Shown piece by piece: positions 12,341 through 24,800 of a stretch of DNA of 64,000 nt (positions are counted from its first letter, which is position 1; each line of letters starts with the position of its first letter). The notes beneath the pieces were generated by a model that worked only from the letters and a program-made list of their open reading frames with translations, was not told where the DNA came from and made no database searches. Source of the stretch: Dromaius novaehollandiae (taxonomy: Eukaryota; Chordata; Aves; Casuariiformes; Dromaiidae); assembly GCF_036370855.1 (NCBI RefSeq), contig NC_088105.1:11475619-11539618 (forward strand), written 5' to 3'. The position numbers and the translations under genes are program-made.

Positions 12341-12440
12341 CTCATTTCCGTAACAGTGCAAGCCTCATTTCCGTAACAGTGCGAGCCTCCCTTCAGCTCT
12401 GTGTGGGAGACACCTGCACCTCCCTTCAGCTCTGTGTGGG
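12338..12440 (+). repeat. Two short tandem duplications (23 bp and 33 bp periods)
   Basis: A 23-base element (agcctcatttccgtaacagt...) occurs twice from 12338, and a 33-base element (cctcccttcagctctgtgtg...) twice from 12386. Unit 2 has the identical arrangement at 37576-37678. Unit 3 has each element once only (62912-62970). Confidence 0.9.
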
Positions 12441-12769
12441 AGACACCTGCACCGCGCTAGCCACATCTGAGTAAGCGGCTCGGGGTAAGGAGGGAGTCTG
12501 GGCAGCTTCCTGGCAGTTGCTGGGCAAGCGATGCCTTGCAGAGGCTGTCAGCTGGCTCCGTAGCTTGATGACAGCATACAGGTAACTGATGACGTGTGGA
12601 TGATGTCGCTGTGAGCTGATTGTGACCCCCCGTTGGTGGCAGAGGGCCATGGGCGCCTCACAAAGGCCTGGGGTCAGTGCGCAAGTCTGCGCGGTGGTGT
12701 CTTGTCCTCCTCCCTGCTGGGCACGGTCGTCTTCTCCTGAGGTACCGCGGGTACCGCAGGGCGCTGACG

Positions 12770-15700
12770 ATGGCTTGTGCTTGGGAGAGAAGGGCATGGT
12801 GCTGCTCGGAACTGGGGGAAGTAGCTGCTTACGTTCCTGACCTGCTTTTGTCTGAGGACTTGAAGCAGGAAAACCGTTCCGTTCAGCACTTCCATGGAGT
12901 CCTGCTCTTTGCGGATGTGTCAGGTGGGTCAAAGCGTTACAAAGGGCGGGCACTGAGAAGAAGTCGCCGACCCGAGCCACTGGGACTTGGTGGGCTTTTT
13001 GGAGCCCTGGTCGTGCCAGCCATGGTAGGGAATGGATCAAAGGAGATCTCTTTGCTGCTGAGGTCTTCTGCTTTGGGGAAGTAGTGCTCAGACATAGCTG
13101 AGGTCATGCCACAGGGATTTTCTTTGCTGCCAGCAGCACTGTGGCCTGCTTGTGGTCAGCCGTCCGCTCAGAGCAGCGTGCGTAGGAAGCTCTGAGGCTG
13201 CTGCAGCAGCAGCTTGGGCCTGAGCTGTTGACTGCAGTGCCGGCTCTGGAGCTTTGGTGCTGTCTGAGCTAGTCCAGGCTCTGGCTAATGAAGGCATGGG
13301 AGATGAGGCCTGAGTGCCTTGCCTGAGGCTTGTTAGTCTTTGTGAGGCCAAACTCGGTGGAGCAGCTCCTGCACAAAGGAACCGGCTTCTCGGGTGCAGC
13401 ATTTGCTCCCAAAGGCCTCCTGCTGGCTTTCTAGCTGAGCGTGTTGCCTGGCCGTAGGCAAGAGGCGAGGCAGCTGTGGGATGTGCTGGAGGGTCCCGGG
13501 CACCTGCAGGTGCCAGGCGTAACGTGTGGGTGTGAGGATGGGAAAGCTGACCCTCGGCGGGTGCTCAGAAGCGCCGGTGGACTTGGGCGGCTGTGCCCGC
13601 TGCCAGAGGCCCTCCTGCGTTCTCCTCGGCGGTGCCTCTCTTGGCTGGGTGAAGCTGGTGTGGAAACTGCCCGGTCCTTTGGCCGCGTAGACGCTTCCTG
13701 ATTTCTTTGCGCCTGTGTGTCCCCGTTCCAGGTTTCACTGCTCTGACAGAGAAATTCAGCCAGAGCATCAGCCTAGAGCAGGGTGCGGATGAGGTGACGC
13801 AAACCCTCAATCACTACCTGAGCGACATCTCGGAGGGTAAGTGCCGTTCTGCAGGATTGTGGGGGACTGGGCTGTGGGGAGACAGAGGTGCTGGGCAGCC
13901 TGCCGCTGCCTCCTTGCGCGGGCTGGGGGTTTCTGTGGCCCTGAGGGCCACCGAGAGCAGCTGGGCTCTTCTGGCAGGTGCTTTCTGCTCCCCACAAAGA
14001 GCAAGGAGGTGCCCGCTTTCTCGGCACCCGCCCCTGTGGAGGGCCCCCCTGTTCGGCGATGGAGCAAGACTTTGCTGGGGTTGGGGCCCAGGGCAGAGTG
14101 GGGGCATCTAGCCAGTGTTAGTGGTGCCCAAGTGACCCGGGGGTGGGGGCGCTGACGAATGGGTGTGTTACCTTTGCCAGTGCCTCTTCTCAGGGCCCAG
14201 TACTGTAGGTGCCGGTGCTGTGGTGCCTGTGAGCAATGTCGCCAGGCTGGAGCTGTGCTTTCCTGCGCTGTGCCCCACAAAGCAGCACCGCCCCGTGCTC
14301 CTCTCCGAGCAGAGGGACCTGTCCTGCAGCCTTCTTGAAGAAGGCCGAGATGCAAGGCTTCTTTTGCTTTCTTTTGTGTGCAGAGCTGCTGGCTTTTGGA
14401 GGGGACATCTTGAAGTTTGCAGGTATGTATTTGTAAAAGAGACGTAGGCCTGTGTGCTGCAGCTGCAGAGGAGTGCTGGGGAGAGGGGAGAGAGAGCCGC
14501 GAGCTGGCAGAGCCCGGGGGGTGGCTCTGTTGGCAGCCTGGTGCTCGGGGGGAGCTGCCATCCGGGCCCCCAAGCTGGGAGCTGCAGTGGGACAGCAATG
14601 ATGTGCAGGGGTCAGGGCGCCCTGGGAGCTGGAGGGTTGGGGCAGCACAGGAGAAAGGAGGGGCCACGAGAGCCCTGGCGTCTCTGCGCTGGAGGGGACT
14701 AGCTGGGGGGTGGGTGGGGATGTCAGCGTTCCTCCAGGCCCGCTGCGGGCCCTCTTCCTCTGCCAGCGTGGCTGCTGTTGTAGCTGGCCTGGAAGCGGGG
14801 AAGGTGTCCCTGTGCCCAGGGCGCTGTAGTCCGGGGGGATGCCTTCACACAGACGCGTTTTCCTCGGCATGCCTGCTGGTTTCTGCTGTGCCTGCAGGTG
14901 GGTGCAGGCCAGGGAGCATCAGGTCTCCTGGGAGCCTCCACTGTGCCCTTGCTTTCCCCAGGGGACGCCGTGCTGGTGTTGTGGAGGGTAAAGCAGACCG
15001 AGTTGAAGGACACCATCAGCCTGGTGCTGCAGTGCAGCCAGCAAATCCAGGAGAAGTATGGGATCCGTGAGACGGACGTGGGCCAGAAGCTCCGACTGAA
15101 GATAGGTATGGGGAGTGCTGGCTTAGCTGCAGCGTGCGCAGATGCATGGCCCTGCGCAGTACTGCAGGGTGCTTTGCAGCATCAGGAGAGGCGGTGATCG
15201 CCGCTGGGGCCAGCGGAAGCCTTTCGTGCGGAAGGCTGCTGTGTGCGCTCGAGCAGGCGGTTACGAGCCGCCTGCATGCACGCTGAGCAGCCGGCGAGCA
15301 AAGCTGCCGCTCTGGTGGGGGCAGCCGCGGGAGGTGCCCTGCGCTGTGAGCACGTTGTCAGCACCAGCTGCGTTTGCCCCTTGGCAGGCACCGCTTTTGG
15401 GGACCTCTGTCAGCAGGCCCCTGAGTAGGACCCGCTCCCTGTCGAGAATCACTCTTGAATCCATCCAGACAGACGCCTCCACTTGAAGCAGTTGAGAGGA
15501 GGAGGCTGTCTGCAGGGCTGAGCTGCACATTTGGCCTGTGCAGAGTTGAGCTGCGGGGGGGCCGTGGGGGTCAAAATGCTCTCTGCATCACTTCTGCTTG
15601 TCTCTCGCCAGGGATCTCGGCAGGGCATATATCCCTGCTGACTGTCGGAGACAAACGGGAGCAGCACTTCCTGCTCCTTGGCCAGACCGTGGGTGAAGTT

Positions 15701-15820
15701 TGGCAGGCCCAAAACCTTGCCACCGCAAGTGATGTCGTCCTGTCAGCCGGCTGCTGGGAGCTGTGTGACCAGAGCAAGATCACGGCAAAGAGAATTAAAG
15801 GCCAAGCAGCTGCTGTGAAG
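12770..15820 (+). other. ADCY10: ADCY10 copy 1 exons 1-5: C1 cyclase domain
   Basis: Coding exons are 12770-12923, 13732-13836, 14384-14422, 14962-15105 and 15612-15820. Metal-binding aspartates are both present: D49 in FADVSGFTALTEKF (human D47) and D101 in FGGDILKFAGDA (human D99). The bicarbonate-site lysine is K97 (human K95). The position of human R176, however, reads Trp (residue 178, in GQTVGEVWQAQN; human AVDDVRLAQN). Copy 2 has the same Trp. Alignment around it (FLLLGQ before, VVLSAGCWELCD after) leaves no room for an offset. Confidence 0.9.
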
Positions 15821-18800
15821 GTAGGTGGGATGGCCTCTAGAGCGCCTTTGAGGCCCTGGACGTGAGGCAAGAAGGTGAGAGAAGGCTGAGGAGATGGATG
15901 CCCGCGGAGGGAGTTGTAGGTGTCGACGTAGGTGGGGAGCGGGAGCGATGGCCCTTCTGTCTCAGGGTTAGCTCTGGATTCCGCTTGCTGGGTTTGGGGA
16001 GGGGGTCGGGGGCCCTGGAAGGGTTTGGCTCAACTGGTGACGTCTTCTGTGGGTCATGAAGCTGTTCCTGAAACCTTTTTGTTCTGTGTGCCTTTAGGTT
16101 ACAGGCGTGGAACGGATGTCTGTGTGTCAACGTGAAGAACTCTTCTCTCAGTTTCCCCAAGCCCGGCTGAACTCCTCTTGTCCTGAACTGTCAGGTGAGC
16201 CCCAACTTGGTGATGTTCTGTGGCTGCCCAGAGAGAGAGGGGCGGGCTTCTTCAGGGGCCAGTGAGGAAGGCCCTCTGCCCTCTCCCGCTTGCACTTCGT
16301 ATTCGCGCCTGTGGCCCCGCTGAGCTTCAGCGGAGGGGCTCGCTGCTTCCTCCGCCTTCCCGGGGGCTGCTCTGGCTGAGCCCCTGCAAGAGGAACAGAG
16401 GTGCAGAGGGAGGAGAATTGTTCTCCTCGAGTTCCAGCGCCAGCCCCCGCTTTCCAGCGCTGCCCCTAGGCAGGCTCGCAGCGCCATCCTGCCCGCGACC
16501 GCCTGGCTTTTCCTTCCTTAGGCATCCTGAGGCCCGCTGTTACCCTGGCCCCTTGTCGCTCTCTGTGGAAGCTGCTGCGCAAGTACATCCCAGCGACGGT
16601 GCTGAGGAAGGTATGGCCACAGCTGCCGGGAGCTGCGTTTTTGGAGGGGAGGAGGAGCTGCGCGTTGCAGAGGGGCCGTTCTCAAGAAAGCAGACGAGCA
16701 AAGGAAAGGCCCCCTTAGGCGAGAACCTGGGGGAATTGGCACCATGTGGTGCCCGTGCCAGGAGGCTGCCCGCTGTGTGCTCCTGCAGGGAGAGGGGCGG
16801 GTGGCGGGAGGTGGATTTCCCTCTGTATTTTCCAGCGCTGTTGTTCTGGACGTGACTGTGGGATAAGAGCAAGCTTCCCCTGGAGTCCCCACAGCGTTGC
16901 TGAGGGTGGCCCCTTGTGTCCATGCCTGTAGCAAGGTGTGGTGTTCCTGGCGCTTGTTTCTCTGCTCAGGGATGTATTGCGTGCTTCGGTGTCTGTCCTG
17001 CAGAGGCCGCAGCCTGCTTTGCCCAGAAGGGCGGATTTATTCCTTGCTCTGATAGCAGCTGCTCTCAGTGCCCATGTGTGTGCTCTGCCTTGGTATCTGC
17101 TGCAGGCAGCAAGGGCTCAGGGAGAGCTGGCTGGTGAAGGTGTCCTGCTCTTGTCTTCCAGCTTGATGACAGACAGCCCCTGGACTACATGTCTGAGCTC
17201 CGGCCAGTCACCTGCCTGTTTGTCAAGCTGCATTTTGCTGCCCATGTCAACTTAGCGCAGCTCTGCAAAGCTATCCAGGACAGCAGCGTGATGATATCGG
17301 AGATCATCCGTCCTTACAAGGGCGAGATCAACAAGATCATCATGTTTGATAAAGTGAGTGTGGGGGAGCAGTCCACCCCGCAAAAGTGTGGGCAGCAAAC
17401 GAGGGAAGTAGCTGTGTCTCTTGAGCGGTGGGGAAAGGAGAAGCAGCTCTGCCTCGGTGGTGGGATCAGCAATCGGCACCCTCTGGCTCGGGGCTGCCCT
17501 GAGGTTCTGCCGGTCTCCACGGAGGCCGGAACCTCCCGGCGCGAGCCGTTTGCCGCAGGCGTTGTGACGAGGCGTGCTGTGCGTGTCCTTGGCAGGGCTG
17601 CACGTTCCTGTGTGTATTTGGACTCCCTGGAGAGAAGGTGCCCTACGAAAGCGTTCACGCCTTGGAAAGTGCTCTTAAAATCTCCAAGGCGTGCTGCTCG
17701 AGGCCTATGAAAATCGAGTGAGTGGGGAGGCGTGTTGCTTGGGACGGCGCAGGGGAGGGAGGGATGGTTTCCCAGAGAGACGTGCCCTCTAGCTCGGCCT
17801 GCTTGTGTCAGTGACTTTCTGCTGGTCAGAGCTCTTTGGCCTGAGGGGAAGGGTCGAAAACTACCTGGCTGCTCTCCGCAGCCCGTTCCACCCGGGGGTG
17901 TCGTGCTGCTGAGCTCTGCCGGTCCCCGAGGTCTGCACTGCCAGGGTGGCTGGCGGTGCGAGGGAGAGGGGTGAGGGTAGGTGGGTGGGCAGGCGGGACT
18001 GTGCACGGACGCTGCTGACTGCCTGCCGCTCTCCGTGCGTGCCAGGGCGGTCTCCGTTGGGGTTACCAGTGGGACGGTGTTCTGCGGAGTCGTTGGCCAT
18101 CGTGTGAGGCACGAATACACAGGTACGACGCGTCTGTCTGAGGAGCGGGTGGCTGGGCTGGGTCTGTTTGACCAGAGCAGTGTGCCAAAGGAAGAGGCGG
18201 AGTGGCCGGGAGCAACCTGTTGCCCGTGTCTGCTGGGCTCGGCCTGGGGCCTGTCAGGAATGACAGAGGCAGAGCGGGTCCCGCTGTGGGGCGGGGGAAG
18301 GGGCTCAGAGCCTTGTTGTTCCTCTGGGTTGTGCTCCCAACGGTTTGGGGCTTGCCTGTGCTGGAGGGGAGGCAGCCGTTGGCCTTGAAGGGTGGAGTGG
18401 GTTGGTCTCCTAGGTACGTGACTGTGTGCTCTCTCTTTGTGGCAGTCATGGGCCAGAAGGTGAACTTGGCAGCCCGGCTGATGGAGTGCTACCCCGGCAT
18501 AGTGTGCTGTGACGCAGCAACCTACGCCGCCTCTCGGCTGCCCTGTTCCTACTTCAAGGAGCTGCCAGAGGTGAAGATGAAGGGGGTTGTGAATCCTGGC
18601 ACCATCCATCAGTACCTGGGGATGTCGGAGAAGCTGTGAGTGTCCTCTTGGAGCAGGCTGGTTGGGGGCACGGTGGCACTGGGGGTCCAGTCTTGGTCAG
18701 CAAAGAGTAGTTGTGCAGAAGAGAGCAAGCTGGCCTCTGCCCGGCCCTGCCATCCCTGGGGCTGAGAAGATGGAAAGCCAGAGCGTGGGTGTGCTTTTGG

Positions 18801-21800
18801 CCTGTCTACCTGAGTGCCCCCGCTGTTAGGGGACTAGGAGTGAGGCTGTAGGGATGCAGAAGGCTTGTTGGTGCCTGTAGGCACAATGGGCCTTGCAAGC
18901 TCTGTCCAAATGGCTTCCATCTGCGCTTTCTGCCCTGCGCTCGCTCCGTTGCATGCGAGACCACTGCAGCATTAATTCTGACCCGCGGAGGGGGCTTTCT
19001 CCCAGCTGCTGCTGAGCATGAAGCTCACAGAAACCTTGTGGTTAGGCCTGTTCCCGTGGGAAAACGTGGGTCACTGGGACTCTGTTCCTGATGGCTTCTT
19101 GCTGAAACTTCGGCTGTTGCCCCGGGCCGGGGTTTGGCAGTCTCTTTGGATGACGTTTTGGACGTTAACATTGCCATCCCCTTGAAACTCCCGAACTCGA
19201 GCCGAAGGTGCCTGGTGCCTGGGAGCAAAGCCCGGGGAAGCAGTTGGCAGGACCAGAGACTCGTTTTGCTTGTCCTGCGTGGTCAAGCAGTGTGTTAGCC
19301 AGCAGCACTGCCTGGGTTCTTGCTCCTGTCTCTGCTTCCTTTGGGTTTGGCCTCTGGTGCTCGAGTCTTGCTACGGTCCGCTGTCCCGCTGTGGCCGTTG
19401 GGCGGCTCTGTGCCTGAAGTTTTCCTAGTGCTTCTTTGGTGTTTGCCCCCTCCGCTGGGTCAGCGTGAACTTTGGCGGTGGGAGCTGGGCAGGATAGCAT
19501 CCCGCTTGAAAGAAGAGCGGGCACCCACGAGCAAGCGCATCCTCAGCTCCCCGCGTGACTCTACGTCCTCCAGCGTCTGCCCACTTAACTGACTTTTGTT
19601 TTTCTCTTCCCCCTTCTAGCATAGCTGGCATGGAGGTTCCGAAGGCGAGGTCCGCGTATCCCACCTTGCTCGGTAGGTGGAGAAGGCCTTGGTCTCCTGA
19701 AAGCCAATTTCTGGCCCTCGGTCCCTGTTAGTAGCACTCTGGGAACGGAGAAGCTTTTGCGAGGGATGGCGTTGCCTGCAGTGGCCCTAAGGGTTTGGTG
19801 CATACCTTGGCTCCTGGCTGGTTCCTATCTTTGGGGTTGGGCCGCAGCTAGAGGTGGGAAGCAGGACGATCCTGCCACGCTCCATAGCTAGCATGGGGGA
19901 ACTTCTGAAGCGTGCAGTTGCTCACAGCCTGAGAGCTGAGCTGATGCCCATATTTGGGCTCGGGAAGGAGCTTTCCCTCTGTCCGACTGGCAGAGTTTAT
20001 TTGGCAGTGTGTTCTCTACGTGGGAGTCCTCCGAGTTTGTTTCTCGGCACCACCTGGCTCTGTGAGGAGCACCTGCTGCTGTGGAAACCGCAGGGCGCAC
20101 TGTGTGCCTCTAAGGCCTGCTGCTGTTGCCAGCTGTTTAGGGACTGCAGCTGCTGCCTTAGCTGCAGGGCGCTGGGAAGCACGTTGCGGCTCCCAGTCCC
20201 TGGAGGAGACGTTCTGAGTCCCTTTTGGACACAGGTGCCTGCAGTGACTCCGACTGTCCCTTGCAGTCTTGTGCTGGGAAACTGGGGAGTTGTGGGAGGA
20301 GGTCTGGACCTCTTTGCCTGTGAGCGAGAGGCCAGGGAAGGAAAGAGGGCGTGGGAGCTGTGCTGTGAGTCAGGCCTCAGGGGAGGCGGGCCTGCTAGTG
20401 CCCTAAGGCAGGCAGAGGCGCAAAAGCGGAGGAGCTGTTTGGGTGGGAAGGAGCCCTGGCTGTAGGCAGGCTTGTAGATGCGGTGGCGGGAGGGTGCCGT
20501 GGTGGCGAGAGGGAAGGATGCGGACGGTCCTTTGCTTTTCGGCTCGCTGCGACAGCTTGCTCTCTTGCTTGCCTGCACAGGTCGGGAGAAGGAGATGGCC
20601 CTCTTTGAAAGTTACTTGAAAGCCTACGTGGCTAGGAAAGAAAGCCGCATCGTGGCATTTGAGGGCGTTATGGGCTCTGGAAAGAGCCATCTCCTCACTG
20701 AACTTGCCTATTTAGGCCAGGCTGCTGGGCACAGGTGAGTGTTGTTGACAGGTACCTGTGGCTCACTTCCCCTGCCCACCCACTGATGTTCGTGGGCTCC
20801 TTGAGCCCCTCTGCCAGTGTGCCTGGCCCCTGGACTGCAGCCCTGAAAAGCCTCCTGGAGATGCTGCTTCGGAGCAGCTGCGTGCCCTCCTCCTAGCTCT
20901 TGAGGGAGCTAGAGGTGGCTTCTGGAGCCACTGCTCTTCCCCTTGCTGCTTTGGGCCAGGCACAAAGCAAAGGAGAGCCGGAGCTCAGGGCTTCTTGTGC
21001 CCCTCCAGACCAAAGAGAAGAAACCCTGGCCTGCCTGACAAATGCTGCTTGCACTGAAGAGCCCGTCTGGGGCCGTGTGTCCAGAGTGCCCTTGCCGTCG
21101 GCCCCCGATTACGCCTCTCTCCAAGAGCTTTGTCTTAGAAGGCTGTGGCTGTTTGGGGCGCTCTCTGAAGCTGTCTCTCTTGCTTCTGCATGGCAGGGTA
21201 GTGGCTGTGGAGCTGACGGAGCGGAACCTGAGGCAGGCCTGCTCTGCCATGCACATGATGCTGGCTGTGGCCATGGGCCTCCAGGCCTGTCAGTCGTGCA
21301 GCGCCAGACAGCTCGTCCTGCAGCAAAAGCTCCGAGGGCTGATGGGAGAGAGCAGCTACTGCCTCCTCAATGTCCCTTTCCTGGTTAAGGTGAGAGTGAG
21401 AGCCCTCTCTGGCCAGGGCAAAGGCCTGCTTGTGAGCCGTCCTGTGGTTGCGGTCATTTGGCTGCTCTGCTGGGGAGTGGGCTTAGCTGCCTGGTGGCAA
21501 GAGCAGGGGGATACCACGGGCTTCTGTTTGGGGGCCTGGTGGGGGGGCTCTCTGTTTGGGCTGAGTTGAGGTGCCAGGCTGCTGCAGGCAGTTCCTGGTG
21601 TGTTGCTTAGCGGCCTGAAAGGGCATTGCAGGGAGGCTTTGAGATGGGGCTGATGAGCTGGTGCTGAGCTCACCGCTGCGCTCACGCTGCTCCATCCCAA
21701 GATGCCCATCATGAGGAAACAAGCTCTGCTTGTCCTCCCAAACGATTCCCCCTCCCCGGCCCCGGCCCAACCGCCCCCCAACCCGCAGCTCTGCCAGAGA

Positions 21801-24800
21801 CCCTCAGCAGAGGAGCTCTGTTCTGGGCTCAGGGTGACATCCACACTGTGTCCCCTCCCCGTTGTGTTGGGGAGAGGTAAGATGCTGAGGGCAGCCGCGG
21901 CGTTTTGCTCAGTTAGGCTTGTGGGGGGGGTAGGCGTGCTGAAATGCCCTGAGAGGCTGCTTCTCTGTGACTGTGCTTTTCTGGCCAGTTTCCGCTGTCG
22001 GAGAAGGTCTCCAAGATGAGTGACGCTCAAAGGACAGCGGCACTGGAGTCGGTGCTTAAGAAAGTGCTACAGAAGGTGAGCAATTCTCTGCATCGTGGGT
22101 CGGAGAAGGAAAGCAAGGCGGCAGGCTGAGGGTTCTGCAGGAGAGTGGTGGGAGCTGGCGGGAGGACAAGGTACTGGAGTCCTTGCCCTTCCGAGGCTAA
22201 ACTGCCCGTGCCATGGCCCTGATAACTTTCTTCCTGTAAAGTTGGAGGGCACGTGCTCGGGAGGAGGAGCGGTGTCTTTCTGTGCTCCCTTGCCTGAGAG
22301 ACCTTAAAGTCTCAGGGAGATTCTGAATGCACGAGTAGCTGGGGAGAGGAGAGAGACTTCGGAGCGTTCTCTGTCTGGAGAGAGGCCGGCCAAAGTTCCT
22401 TCTGCGGAAGATGCTTGAGAATCGCTCGGAATCCACCCTGAACAACCGCTTTGTTTCAGACGGTTGAAGAAGAAGTTGTCGTATTTGTCATCGACAACGC
22501 GCACTACATTGACGCGACCTCCTGGGCTTTTCTGTGGCGGATGCTCAGAGACGTCCCGGCCTTCCTGGTCATGGGCTTGGCTCCTGGTCGCTCTAGAAGA
22601 CAGAGGCTTTGCAAAGCTGCAGCAGACATCCTGAAGCTGCAGCAAACAACCTGTGTCCATCTGGAAGAGCTGAAACCTTCAGCTGTTGTGCAGAAAGCCT
22701 GCCAGGCCCTTGGAGTTGTCAGCATGCCCCGGGCCCTAGAGACGTAAGTGCCAGGCAGGGCCTCTGAGCTCTTCCCGAGGGGTTGAACCTCTGCAGAGGG
22801 TGGAAGGGAAGGAACGCCCGGGAAAGGAAGCGCGCGGCTTCTGGAAGCGCCGCTGCGTCTAGGCAGCGTCAGAGCTGGCTTTCTCACGACGCACGACGCT
22901 GGCAGTTGTGAGCTGAGAGTGGGCAGCTGCCTGGACACAGAGCATAGGAGGTGTCAGCCCTCGTGTGTTGCGCTGGAAGGCAGGCGGGCAGTGGTCCTGG
23001 GCCTTGGCATGGCTGAGGTGTGGGAAGGCATTTGCCTAGGCGGCGGGGCTGATCTGCCGGGGCCGAGGCTCTCACTGGTGCTGGCGAGGGTCGAGGCTGC
23101 TGGGGACAGGAAAGACGAGGCTTGCTGCTCTGCGCCTTGGGCACTGTCCGCGACTGTTCTCCTACGGCTTGCAGCAACCGCTGTATCTTGAGGGCAGCTC
23201 ACGTGCCAGAGCCGGTGGGAGTCCTGGCCCGTTCAAAAGGGAGGTGTGGCTGTGGTGAAGACGCTGGTGTGAAGTGTGTCCCGCCTCACTTTGCCTGTGT
23301 CAGTCCCTGCTGGATCTGCTCCTTTCCAGGTTCCTGATGCAGAGAAGCTACGGGATCCCATATTACTGTGAGGAACTGCTGAGCCACCTTAATCGCCACA
23401 ACATGCTCTTGTTCCACCCGCTGCGGAAGGATGGAAAAACGGAGGCCAAGTGGGAGAGCCTCTTCAGTAAGCACCTTTGTGGCAGGCTGCCTGGTTGCTG
23501 TGGTCCATCTTCCACAGCACATTCTTGCCCTGGGGTTCCCCTGTGAATTTGGCCCAGTCAGATGTTGCAGCAGTACTGAGCTTGGTGTGGATCAGGTGTG
23601 GGTTCCTCCATGCCTTGCTGCTGGGATAGGCCAAGCACGGGCTGGGGAGTCTCGGTGGCTTTGAGAGGGCCAGCACTGCTGCCGTGGCAGAAGATTGCAA
23701 AGGAGGAGAAGAGAGGCTCCCTGGCACTAAGCTAAGCCCTGGTATGGTTTGGGACGAGCGTGACCTGGGGCGGTTATTCTGCAGCGGTGCCGAGAGTCGC
23801 GTGGCTGCAGCGGTCCTTGTCGGCAGCCCCGCAGCTGGATTTCTGCTGCCGCTGACCCCAGGTCCCAGCTGCTGAAGACCTGCTGGGGGGTGAATGCTAA
23901 AGGGTGGAGGACGGAGGGAGGGCAGATGAGTAACGTGTGCAGGCAGGCAGTCACGGCACAAACTGCCTCCCTTTGATAATCGCTTTATCCTGCTCTCTCG
24001 CTCCGCTCAGCTTCTGCGATGCAGGCTTCTCCTGGGGCAGCATGCCACAGCTCCAGCGCGGGGAAGGACTGCAGGGTGTGCACCGTCAGACCTGACGTGA
24101 ACCTGCAGAACACCGTGCTTCCCCCCACCCTGAAAGGTGAGGGGCCGAGCCCTGCTGGGGCATCGCCGGGCTTCTTTCCCGGGGCATTGGCTAGAGAGAG
24201 GCTGGGCGTCCGCGTGCTGCCGAGTCGCCCCTCTCAGCTCTGGGGCTCTGCTGGGAAGGTGGCTGTGGTCCCGCTGGCTCTTCCCGTCTCTAGGGGTGCT
24301 GGGTGGGAGGCTGTGAATGAGCATCCCTGCCCTCTAGCAAAGATGGGTGGCCTGGGTTGCGCCTGCCCAACGGGTTTGGTCCCTAGGAAGCAAGGCTAGA
24401 ATCTACCATGTCCTGTGTGGAAGCTGATGCAGCCTCTGCAGCCTTGGTCTTGGGAGAGGGCAAGAGAGAGACCTGCGGCTTGTTTTTGACAGAGATTGCG
24501 CTGACTGAGCTGGACAGCATGGAGCCCTCAGAGCAGCTGGTTTTGAAGTGTGCAGCCATCATCGGGCCGATGTTTACCACCGAGCTGCTGTTCCACATCC
24601 TCCCCACGTGGACCAAGGCTAAGATGGAGAAGGCATTGAACGTCCTGGTGAGAGGCCGCATCTTGAAGTGGCTGAAGGCTGAAAAGGTGGCGGAAGACGG
24701 CAGTGTTTCCACCAAGGGGTCCGCCGCCTCTCTGGAGGAAGAGTGCGGTAAGTGGTGATGCCACGGCCCTGGGAGCGCTGTAGGCTCCTGCCGCTCCCGG

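Larger units (their letters stand above)
9805..12769 (+). other. LRRC52-ADCY10 intergenic region; upstream region of ADCY10 copy 1
   Basis: The unique part (9805-10013) follows the LRRC52 poly-A signal. From 10014 the sequence is shared with the upstream regions of copies 2 and 3, so any ADCY10 promoter or non-coding 5' exon carried by all copies must lie in 10014-12769. There is no CpG island. A TATAAA occurs at 11674-11679, but its distance from the ATG makes it only a weak candidate. Open frames in both directions are repeated in all copies but encode nothing recognisable. Confidence 0.5.

Noticed and set aside
12677-12769. Upstream in-frame extension of ADCY10 exon 1 from a GTG codon
   Set aside because: It would need a non-ATG start, while the ATG at 12770 has good context and gives an N-terminus of human-like length.
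17314-18609. Minus-strand frame of 431 codons opposite ADCY10 exons 8-11, and its counterpart at 42561-43697
   Set aside because: It is the antisense shadow of real exons plus introns, and it is broken differently in the two copies by an intron indel.
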